Part shown: positions 15,236 to 21,818 of the stretch, in pieces
How the letters are laid out: the number at the start of each line of letters is the position of its first letter
Numbering within the stretch: position 1 is the first letter of the stretch
IMG/VR virus record: IMGVR_UViG_3300044608_000075
Location: 1-21,818 of that record
Length of the DNA: 21,818 nucleotides
Origin: a virus
Strand: one strand, 5' to 3'
The notes under the pieces: model-generated
Told to the model about the DNA's origin: nothing
What the model saw: the letters and a program-made list of their open reading frames with translations, nothing else
Database searches by the model: none
Program-made: the position numbers and the translations under genes

Positions 15236-17530
15236 ATGCCGAATGTCACGATTACACAACTCCCGCAGGCTACGCCACTAAACGGGACGGAATCGGTAGC
15301 AATTGTCCAAGGTGGGCAGACTCGGCAAACCACCACGGGAGCGATAGCTAACGCCCCGAATCTTCAGCAGACCTTTCTGACGATTGTTCAGGAGCCTACC
15401 CTTCCTCAGAGCAGGTATCTATCAACAGGAACAGGTCTAGGGCTTCAGGACAACGGAGCGCAGTCGTATTACAGACTGACCCTAAACGGAGCTTCTGGGA
15501 GTCTGGAAGTCGCTCTGACGGGCATCATTGCTAAGACGGATTCCAGCACCGTAGTTGCGAGAACGTTCACGGTAGGTTCTGGGCTAAACATAACGAACGG
15601 AAACGGTGTCGCTGGGAATCCGTTGTTAGAGCTGACGGGGGCTGTTTTAAGTCTTGCCAATCTTGCTTCTACAGGGATGCTCTCAATTGGCGGGGGTTCT
15701 GTTAACGCAAGGACGTTATACGGCACGACCGATCAGATTACGATTACGAATCCTACAGGTTTAGCAGATCCTGTTTTCTCAATAGCTAACAATCCTGTAA
15801 TCCCCGGAAATGCTGGAATCAGGATTCCTCAAGGAACGACAGCAGAGCGACCGGCGGGACAAGATGGTTGGTTGAGGTACAACACTGACGCCAACGCTTT
15901 TGAGGTCTATGAGAACGGTTCTTGGGCAAATCTCCCTGCGGGCGCTGTAACTCTAATAAACACGGGTACAGGGCTTACTGGTGGGCCTATTACTACGACA
16001 GGGACTATCTCCATAGATTCAACCGTTGTGACGCTGACGGGTTCTCAGATTCTTACGAACAAGACTATCAGCGGTTCTAACAACACACTGTCAAACATTG
16101 CTAACGCAAGCCTCACTAATAGTTCGATTACGATCAACGGATCGTCTGTAAGCCTTGGCGGGTCAGTAACGGTAACGGCTGTCAACCCGAATGCGCTAAC
16201 GATTGGAACGGGACTATCGGGGACAAGTTACAACGGATCCAGCCCTGTCACGATAGCTATAGATTCGACTGTAGCTACGCTTACTGGATCGCAGACACTG
16301 ACTAACAAGTCAATTAGTGGCTCAACGAATACGTTGTCAAACATCGGGAATGGTTCGCTGACGAACTCTTTCATTTCGTTTACTTATTCTGGTGGCATCT
16401 CGGGATCGGCTTCTGTAGCGTTGGGAAGCTCTAACGCTCTATCTTTGTCCAACATCCCGAATTCATCCCTTCAGAACAGTGCGGTCACGATTGGGACGAC
16501 ATCAATCTCTCTGGGGGCTACTTCTCTAACGTTGGGTGGGTTGACCTCGGTAGCGGTTACTCAGCCTCCTACAAGTGCGTTACAGTTAGCCACAAAGCAG
16601 TATGTAGACGACGCTGTATCTACAGGGATTGATATTCACACTCCTGTAAGAGTAGAAACTCCAACTGCTTTGAATGCTACCTATACCTCTGGAGGAACGG
16701 GGGTAACGGTAACAACGATCAGTGGTAATAAAACCCTCACCTTCAGTACGTCTCCGAGTCTGTCTGTAAATGACCAGATTGTCTTTTCTTCAACGGCTAA
16801 TGGGATTACATCAGGCACTGCGTACTATGTGTTCTCAGTTCCTGCCGGTAATCAAGTTACTCTTTCCTTGAGCTACAACGGTCCAGAGATCACGACTCTG
16901 ACAAGTGGCACGGGGTTGACGATTTCAGGAACGGTGAACGCAGGTGTTGGTGCGACGCTAACGAATGCAGGCACTAAAGCGGCGTTACAGATTGATGGAG
17001 TAAATCTTTCTGTTAGTAACAGAGTCTTGGTATATAACCAGACAAACGCTTATGAGAATGGTGTTTATACCGTTACGACGGTAGGAACGCCGGATCCGGG
17101 TGGTACAAACTGGGTTCTGACGAGATCAACGGATACAGACACCTTTAGACCTGACAGCACTTCAGGTTTGGGTCAGGGGGATTACTTCTTTGTTCAAGAA
17201 GGAAGTACAGGTGCAGGCGAGTCGTATGTCTTAACGACTGCAAACCCGTTGATCATCGGCACAACTAACTTAACGTTTACACAGTTTTCATCTTCTCAGG
17301 TTTATTCTGCTGGAACTGGGTTGACGCTCTCGGGGACGCAGTTCAGTCTGACAAGTCCGGTAACTGCTATAACCGGGGGCACAGGGCAGACCAGTTATGC
17401 TGTTGGGGACATTTTGTATGCCTCGACGACAACAGCATTGAGCAAGTTAACAAAGGGACAACAAGGGTACGTTTTGAAAGCCGGGGCGACCATTCCTGAG
17501 TGGGGTGGAATCTCTGGCGGGACGTTCTAA
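15236..17530 (+). CDS. Tail fibre protein 1 (764 aa, repeat-built)
   Basis: A long Thr/Ser/Gly/Asn-rich fibre. The N-terminus (ITQLPQATPLNGTESVAIVQ) is the typical anchor opening of phage fibres. Residues 205-235 include GIRIPQGTTAERPAGQDGWL and RYNTDANAFEVYENGSW, a common shaft motif. Two tandem shaft units start at residues 260 and 342 (IDSTVxTLTGSQxLTNK). From about 451 (LATKQYVDDAV) runs a widespread fibre domain ending TNLTFTQFSS, interrupted at about 485-568 by a second module (NDQIVFSSTANGITSGTAYY). The C-terminus carries GGTGQTSYAVGDILYAS, which recurs in the next gene. There is no clear ribosome site; the ATG follows the upstream stop by 1 nt. Receptor binding is inferred from family. 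Confidence 0.8.
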   Translation: MPNVTITQLPQATPLNGTESVAIVQGGQTRQTTTGAIANAPNLQQTFLTIVQEPTLPQSRYLSTGTGLGLQDNGAQSYYRLTLNGASGSLEVALTGIIAKTDSSTVVARTFTVGSGLNITNGNGVAGNPLLELTGAVLSLANLASTGMLSIGGGSVNARTLYGTTDQITITNPTGLADPVFSIANNPVIPGNAGIRIPQGTTAERPAGQDGWLRYNTDANAFEVYENGSWANLPAGAVTLINTGTGLTGGPITTTGTISIDSTVVTLTGSQILTNKTISGSNNTLSNIANASLTNSSITINGSSVSLGGSVTVTAVNPNALTIGTGLSGTSYNGSSPVTIAIDSTVATLTGSQTLTNKSISGSTNTLSNIGNGSLTNSFISFTYSGGISGSASVALGSSNALSLSNIPNSSLQNSAVTIGTTSISLGATSLTLGGLTSVAVTQPPTSALQLATKQYVDDAVSTGIDIHTPVRVETPTALNATYTSGGTGVTVTTISGNKTLTFSTSPSLSVNDQIVFSSTANGITSGTAYYVFSVPAGNQVTLSLSYNGPEITTLTSGTGLTISGTVNAGVGATLTNAGTKAALQIDGVNLSVSNRVLVYNQTNAYENGVYTVTTVGTPDPGGTNWVLTRSTDTDTFRPDSTSGLGQGDYFFVQEGSTGAGESYVLTTANPLIIGTTNLTFTQFSSSQVYSAGTGLTLSGTQFSLTSPVTAITGGTGQTSYAVGDILYASTTTALSKLTKGQQGYVLKAGATIPEWGGISGGTF
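16013..16369 (+). repeat. Tandem 82-residue shaft repeat in fibre 1
   Basis: Two units, starting at 16013 and 16259 (246 nt apart, exactly 82 codons). Over the first 37 residues of each (IDSTVVTLTGSQ... and IDSTVATLTGSQ...) 31 are identical by hand alignment. A third, degraded unit may follow (SLSNIPNSSLQNSAVTI). The coordinates cover unit 1 through the aligned part of unit 2. Confidence 0.75.
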
Positions 17531-17539
17531 GGAAAAAAC

Positions 17540-20500
17540 ATGGCCGCTACCAACTTCACGCCCATACAGTTATACCATTCGACCACCACGACTGCGGTTC
17601 CGGTCAATACCAATCTGGTCGATGGTGAGCTTGCTATCAACATTACTGATGGCAAGTTGTTCTATAAGGACAACAGTGGAACGGTGCAGGTCATAGCGAC
17701 CAAAGCGACGGGGACCATTGGTGGTTCTACGACGCAGGTTCAATATAACAACGCAGGTGCCCTTGCAGGTTCTGCGAACTTTACGTTCAACGGAACTACT
17801 GCAACGATTAACACGCTGAATCTGACGAATGCTCTTGGTGCTGCTTATGGTGGTACGGCACAAAGCAGTTATACGCAGGGGGACATTGTTTATGCCACCG
17901 GCGCAACAACTTTGGCAAAGCTCGGTATTGGGCTGAATACCTATATTCTTACGTCCAACGGAACGATTCCGGGGTGGTCTGCTCCCTCTTCTATTTCTGT
18001 CAGTACGGCAACGAATCTAGCCGGAGGCGCTGCTGGATCGGTTCCTTATCAGTCTGGAGCAGGAGCAACGACGTTCCTTTCAATCGGAACAACGAACCGT
18101 GTCCTGACTTCTTCTGGAACGGCTCCTCAGTGGGTGACTGCGCTTACGGGTCTGACAAGCGTCTCATCAAACTTTGACACCCTTGGCGGTTCTGGGTTCA
18201 CGCTGCCTGCGGTGCTATCTGCGACTGCTCCGGCAAAGCTCTACATCAACACGAGTACGGTCACTGACGGTTCAAGTGCAATTGGCGCAACCAACGCCTT
18301 GGGTGCGATCACTTCGTTCGACGCGACCACGGTTGCGGCCTCAAATGTGAATGTAACCTACACCAACCTTGCCACGTTGGTAATCAACGCCGCCCCGACG
18401 GCTGGCACCAATGTCACGATCACCAATCCCTACGCGCTGTATGTTGCAGCAGGTGCGTCGTACTTTGCCAGCACGGTGACGGTCAACGGCACGGTCAACG
18501 CAACAACGCTTGACCTGACCAACCTCGAAGTCACGAACATCAAGGCCAAGGATGGTACGGCGTCAATCACGCTGGCTGATTCAACGGGCGTAGCTACGTT
18601 CTCTGCAAACCCGATCCTGAATGCTGGTACTGCTAACGGCGTGGCATTCCTCAACGCCTCCAAAGTCCTGACCACTGGGTCTGCGCTGACGTTTGATGGG
18701 AGTCGCTTTAGTGTCATTGGCTCTGGGACGCTTGAGGTTGCTCAATTTGGAACATCTACAAACAACACACCTTCAATTGGTATTTACTCAGACGGTTCAA
18801 TCAGAGCAAAACTTCGTGCGTCCTCCGCAGAGACAGCTTTGCTGACTCAGGGTAATTTGCCGTTGCTGTTTGGCGTAAATGACACCGAAAAGATGCGCCT
18901 TGAATCCGCCACCGGCGGCGTTGGCGCTCTAGGAATTGGCTACTCCACCCTGACCAGCGTTGGAGATTCCGGCCTAGCAGTGTTGGGTAAGGTTGGGATT
19001 GGGACGGATGCGCCAACAACCAAACTATATGTCACAGCTTCTGTAGCAAGTACAGCAATTGCTGGCTTTTTTAACACGGATACCGCAAACGGTAACGGTG
19101 TTTATATCAAAGCAGGGGGTGCAAACGCAGGCAAATACGCACTTGCTGTTGATAACGCTGCCTCTGCGTCGTTGTTGTACCTTGAATCCTCCGGCAACCT
19201 TGGCATTGGGACGACTCCCAGCAACCGACTTCATGTAGTCTACGGCGGCTCTACTGTTGGAGCGCAATTCACTGCGTCTGCGGGCTATGCTCAGATGCAG
19301 TTGACGGCTGCTGGTTCAAACCAAAGCGCCTACTACACGTTCAATGTCAATGGCACGGGAAAAGGCATTGTTCAGGTAAACGCAGTTGATGCACTGACCC
19401 TTGATTCCTCGGGTAACGTCAGTGTCGGCACATCGTCTGTAAACGCAAAACTTAACGTCGTCACTGCACTCAGCGGCACTTACGGAAGCGCCGGAATTTG
19501 GTTGTCGGATAACTCTACAACATCCATGCTGATGAACAACACCGCTAGTGGTGTTTCGTCTATTTGGGCCAGTGGAGCACTCACGTTTGGTAGTGGAGGC
19601 AACAACAACACCGAACGCGCCCGTATCGACGCCTCCGGCAACCTCGGTCTGGGGGTGACGCCTAGTCCGTGGGGCGGTGCAAAAGCGTTTGAAGCAGGTC
19701 TTGTTGGTAACTACTTTATCGGAAGCACTGCTGCGTCATATACATCTATTGGCACAGCATCATATTACAACGGTAGCAATTGGGTTTACGCAAGAAGTAC
19801 CGCAGCCTCCAAGTATGAATTGCTAAATGACACTCACGCTTGGTACATAGCCCCTTCCGGCACCGCTAACACTACAACCATTACTAACGGTGTTTCTTAC
19901 ACCATTATCACTTCTGGCAACCAAACTGCATTTGGCGCTGCCAACAACAATGTAGGCACTTCGTTTACCGCGACTTCCAGTGGAACCCTGTCCAGCGGAA
20001 CCGTATCGCAGAACATCTCCTTCACCCAAGCAATGACGCTCGCAAACAACGGAACGTTGTTGTTGGGGACGACGACGGATTCTCTTGCGAGTGCTGGCAA
20101 CTTCACCCTTGGATCGTCAAAGCCCGGTGGCGAAACCGACGCGTTGGTTTATAACCCAAGCAATACTGCTGCCTCTAGAGCACGCGTCTGGATCAGCAAC
20201 GGCGGCACTTCGGCTGGTTCGGCCAACTTGCTTTTCACGTCTGGTTTGGCTGGAACGCGTCTTGTCATGGGCGTGGATAGCACCGATGGCGACAAGTTCA
20301 AGATTGGCAATGGCTATTCCGTCGGCTCAGGAACCACGTATGTGCTTCTTGATACCTCCGGCAACCTTTTGCTCGGCGGTACAGTGTCTCCAGCCTCGGC
20401 TACAAAGTCATTTTCGCTGTTCAACGGTACGGTGCCGACAGGCTCGGTCACAGACGGTTGTGTCCTTTACACCGAAGACGTATCGTCTAGCAGCGAGTTG

Positions 20501-20695
20501 AAGGTTAGGGACGAAGCAGGAAACGTCACCACACTGTCTCCGCACAACTTCGACCTCATCCCCGAAGGCCCGTCAGAGGAAATGGCGTGGTCTTACTACT
20601 CTGAGCGTGACGGCAAGCGCATCAACGTCGATATGCTCAAAGCCATCCGTTTGCTGGAAAAACTCAGCGGCGAAAAACTGGTGCATTTTGCATGA
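17540..20695 (+). CDS. Tail fibre protein 2 (1051 aa)
   Basis: The N-terminus (FTPIQLYHSTTTTAVPVNTN, LVDGELAINITDGKLFYKD) is a standard phage fibre anchor, followed by GGSTTQVQYNNAGALAGSAN. Residues 104-147 repeat the GGT-x-Q-x-SY ... GDI-x-YA module of fibre 1. The distal half holds about six beads of the form SGNLGIGTTP / KVGIGTDAP / SGNLLLGGTV at roughly residues 483, 549, 623, 697, 835 and 939, typical of shaft-like fibre regions. The C-terminus (DEAGNVTTLSPHNFD, then ERDGKRINVDMLKAIRLLEK) ends in a helix likely to form a trimeric coiled coil; no S74 autoprotease domain was seen. AAGGA at 17529-17533, overlapping the fibre 1 stop, fixes the start. Third-position GC rises from 24/50 (17852-18001) to 33/50 (18239-18388), which hints at a mosaic joint. 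Confidence 0.8.
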   Translation: MAATNFTPIQLYHSTTTTAVPVNTNLVDGELAINITDGKLFYKDNSGTVQVIATKATGTIGGSTTQVQYNNAGALAGSANFTFNGTTATINTLNLTNALGAAYGGTAQSSYTQGDIVYATGATTLAKLGIGLNTYILTSNGTIPGWSAPSSISVSTATNLAGGAAGSVPYQSGAGATTFLSIGTTNRVLTSSGTAPQWVTALTGLTSVSSNFDTLGGSGFTLPAVLSATAPAKLYINTSTVTDGSSAIGATNALGAITSFDATTVAASNVNVTYTNLATLVINAAPTAGTNVTITNPYALYVAAGASYFASTVTVNGTVNATTLDLTNLEVTNIKAKDGTASITLADSTGVATFSANPILNAGTANGVAFLNASKVLTTGSALTFDGSRFSVIGSGTLEVAQFGTSTNNTPSIGIYSDGSIRAKLRASSAETALLTQGNLPLLFGVNDTEKMRLESATGGVGALGIGYSTLTSVGDSGLAVLGKVGIGTDAPTTKLYVTASVASTAIAGFFNTDTANGNGVYIKAGGANAGKYALAVDNAASASLLYLESSGNLGIGTTPSNRLHVVYGGSTVGAQFTASAGYAQMQLTAAGSNQSAYYTFNVNGTGKGIVQVNAVDALTLDSSGNVSVGTSSVNAKLNVVTALSGTYGSAGIWLSDNSTTSMLMNNTASGVSSIWASGALTFGSGGNNNTERARIDASGNLGLGVTPSPWGGAKAFEAGLVGNYFIGSTAASYTSIGTASYYNGSNWVYARSTAASKYELLNDTHAWYIAPSGTANTTTITNGVSYTIITSGNQTAFGAANNNVGTSFTATSSGTLSSGTVSQNISFTQAMTLANNGTLLLGTTTDSLASAGNFTLGSSKPGGETDALVYNPSNTAASRARVWISNGGTSAGSANLLFTSGLAGTRLVMGVDSTDGDKFKIGNGYSVGSGTTYVLLDTSGNLLLGGTVSPASATKSFSLFNGTVPTGSVTDGCVLYTEDVSSSSELKVRDEAGNVTTLSPHNFDLIPEGPSEEMAWSYYSERDGKRINVDMLKAIRLLEKLSGEKLVHFA

Positions 20696-21177
20696 TTACC
20701 CAACAAGACGTAGCAAACTGCTTTGAGTACCGTGACGGGTATTTGTATTGGAAAGGCGTAAGCCATCCAAACAAGCAATATCTGGTTGGGCAAGAGGTTG
20801 GCTCAACGCACAAAACCGGCTATCGCCATGTCACATGGATGAACAAAATCTGGAAAGTTCATCGTCTGATCTTTGTTCTGCATCACGGCTATTCGCCCAA
20901 AGAAATAGACCACATCAATGGCGACCGCGCAGATAACCGTATTGAGAACCTGCGTGCGGTTACGAGAAGCGAAAACCAGTGCAACCGACCGACATTGACC
21001 AGCAACACATCAGGCTATCCCGGCGTGTCTTGGCACAAAAAGAACCAAGCGTGGGTTGTTAGAGTCATGAAGAACGGTAAATCACACCTAATTGGCTACT
21101 TCAAAGAGTTGGAGTTGGCAGGTTTGGTGGCCGCAGAAGCAAGATCAATCTATCACGGCGTCTACGCCAAAGTTTAA
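20692..21177 (+). CDS. HNH endonuclease with AP2-like DNA-binding domain (homing type)
   Basis: A 161-aa free-standing nuclease. The HNH core reads KVHRLIFVLHHGYSPKEIDH, then INGDRADNRIENLRAV; likely catalytic and metal residues are H57, H73 and N82, with a further SENQCNR motif typical of the family. Residues ~104-157 (NTSGYPGVSWHKKNQAW, RSIYHGVYA) match the AP2-like domain that often follows HNH in phage homing endonucleases and binds DNA. Such genes spread by cutting alleles that lack them. The start overlaps the fibre 2 stop (ATGA), and the stop is part of the next gene's ribosome site (TAAGGAG), so it is neatly fitted between two structural genes. No intron was seen. The target site is unknown. 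Confidence 0.9.
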   Translation: MITQQDVANCFEYRDGYLYWKGVSHPNKQYLVGQEVGSTHKTGYRHVTWMNKIWKVHRLIFVLHHGYSPKEIDHINGDRADNRIENLRAVTRSENQCNRPTLTSNTSGYPGVSWHKKNQAWVVRVMKNGKSHLIGYFKELELAGLVAAEARSIYHGVYAKV

Positions 21178-21188
21178 GGAGCTTAATC

Positions 21189-21512
21189 ATGAACTGGACC
21201 GTATCGGCGATGGATTGCAAAGTCTCAGAAGACAACCTGAGCGATGTTGTATTCAATGTTCACTGGCGGTGTTCTGCCACCGAAGTAGATGGTGACAAGA
21301 CCTACTCTGCCTCTGTCTACTCAACCTGCTCGGTTCCCGGCCCGAACCCGGCGAGCTTTACACCCTACGCCAGCCTGACCCAAGAGCAAGTGCTCGGCTG
21401 GATCTGGGCGAATGGGGTTGACAAGGCCGCGACGGAAGCCGCTGTAGCTCAGCAGATCTACCTCCAGAAGAACCCCGTAGTGGTCAGCCCTCCCCTGCCG
21501 TGGAATGATTGA
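21189..21512 (+). CDS. Conserved phage protein, 107 aa, unknown function
   Basis: A 107-aa protein found near fibre genes in many aquatic phages: it opens MNWTVSAMDCKVSEDNLSDV, has an NVHWRCSATEVDGDKTYSAS strand pair, YASLTQEQVLGWIWANGVDK and a C-terminal VVSPPLPW. I recall this as a domain of unknown function (possibly DUF7936, uncertain). The function is not known. AAGGAG at 21176-21181, 7 nt before the ATG, supports the start. Its stop lies inside the next gene's first codons (8-nt overlap). Confidence 0.8.
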   Translation: MNWTVSAMDCKVSEDNLSDVVFNVHWRCSATEVDGDKTYSASVYSTCSVPGPNPASFTPYASLTQEQVLGWIWANGVDKAATEAAVAQQIYLQKNPVVVSPPLPWND

Positions 21513-21818
21513 TCCGGTAACCGCCCTTGCAACCGCTACTGCTGTATTCAATGGGATTAAGAAAGCGGTTGAGATTGGCCGAGAAGCCGAGGATGTCTTT
21601 GGACAACTCGGTAAATGGGCCGGGGCGGTTGCTGACATTCAGGAATGGGTGAGCGGGGAGCAGGCCAGACCTTCAATCTTCAAGAAGATTGCCTTTTCCA
21701 AATCAGCCACCGTAGAGGCGTTTGATGCTTACGCCGCTCAGGTTAAGATCCAAGAGATGGAGAAGACTCTCTACCACTGGTTCCATTACGGGCCATTGCA
21801 GCACCTAGGAAGAGAAGG
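21505..21818 (+). CDS. Conserved phage protein near fibre/lysis genes (3' end outside window)
   Basis: An open frame from ATG 21505 to the right edge, 104 complete codons so far. It opens MIDPVTALATATAVFNGIKK, which resembles a protein found near the fibre and lysis region of pelagiphage- and cyanophage-type genomes (MIDPVTAxxxA opening, then a GKW...DI segment and a basic KIAFSKSATVEAFDAYAAQ helix, followed by QEMEKTLYHWF). The N-terminus is Ala/Val-rich and could be an amphipathic or membrane-active helix, but there is no clear transmembrane segment in view. It overlaps the preceding gene by 8 nt, with no strong ribosome site (GTGGA only), so coupled translation is likely. Function unknown. 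Confidence 0.7.
   Translation, partial: MIDPVTALATATAVFNGIKKAVEIGREAEDVFGQLGKWAGAVADIQEWVSGEQARPSIFKKIAFSKSATVEAFDAYAAQVKIQEMEKTLYHWFHYGPLQHLGRE

Noticed and set aside
15236-20695. The two fibre genes as one gene split by a frameshift
   Set aside because: Fibre 2 has its own N-terminal anchor motif, ATG and ribosome site, and fibre 1 ends at a clear module end.
20692-21177. An intron or intein carrying the HNH gene
   Set aside because: The fibre gene ends in its own coiled-coil tail and stop just before the HNH frame, and the next gene is intact with its own ribosome site, so this is a free-standing gene.

Overview
The window reads as the structural (virion) module of an uncultured tailed bacteriophage (Caudoviricetes). 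Every gene I can support is on the + strand, and the genes are packed with 4-14 nt overlaps or very short gaps. No rRNA, tRNA, CRISPR array, integrase or cellular housekeeping gene was seen. The gene content points to a podovirus-like aquatic phage: an 840-aa portal with a C-terminal coiled coil, a GroES-like co-chaperonin, a scaffold, a major capsid protein, a P22 gp4/T7 gp11-like adaptor and long repeat-built fibres. No tape-measure, sheath or baseplate gene is visible. Morphology and aquatic origin are inferences from family resemblance, and the host cannot be read from the sequence.

Layout. (1) 2-3946: a very large polyvalent-type protein, cut by the left edge, with a phage 'large polyvalent' domain and a RadC-like JAMM/JAB domain whose metal-binding residues are intact. 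(2) 3948-10242: head module, in order portal, two small proteins, GroES-like co-chaperonin, scaffold, an unknown 177-aa protein, a decoration-like protein and the major capsid protein. (3) 10349-13816: a beta-helix-like virion protein, a basic di-glycine-repeat protein, an aquatic-phage virion protein and a second small di-glycine-motif protein; three stem-loops sit between the genes after the capsid gene. (4) 13817-15234: adaptor protein with an inserted discoidin-like domain, and a small zinc-ribbon-like protein. (5) 15236-20695: two fibre proteins (764 and 1051 aa). (6) 20692-21177: a free-standing HNH-AP2 homing-type endonuclease joined to the end of the second fibre gene. (7) 21189-21818: two conserved phage proteins of unknown role, the last cut by the right edge.

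How they work together. The scaffold and portal would nucleate capsid assembly, the co-chaperonin would help the host GroEL fold capsid proteins, decoration-like proteins would coat the head, the adaptor would close the portal vertex and the fibres would bind the host. The large JAMM protein may be a virion-carried protein that acts in the host after ejection.

Points most worth a second look: a ten-residue motif, DGSAVV-x-LPE, shared by the portal and scaffold N-termini but written in different codons; a charged di-glycine-hydrophobic motif that recurs in the JAMM protein and two other proteins; a ladder of compact hairpins (two with GAAA/UUCG tetraloops) after the capsid gene; and mosaic structure in the fibre genes.
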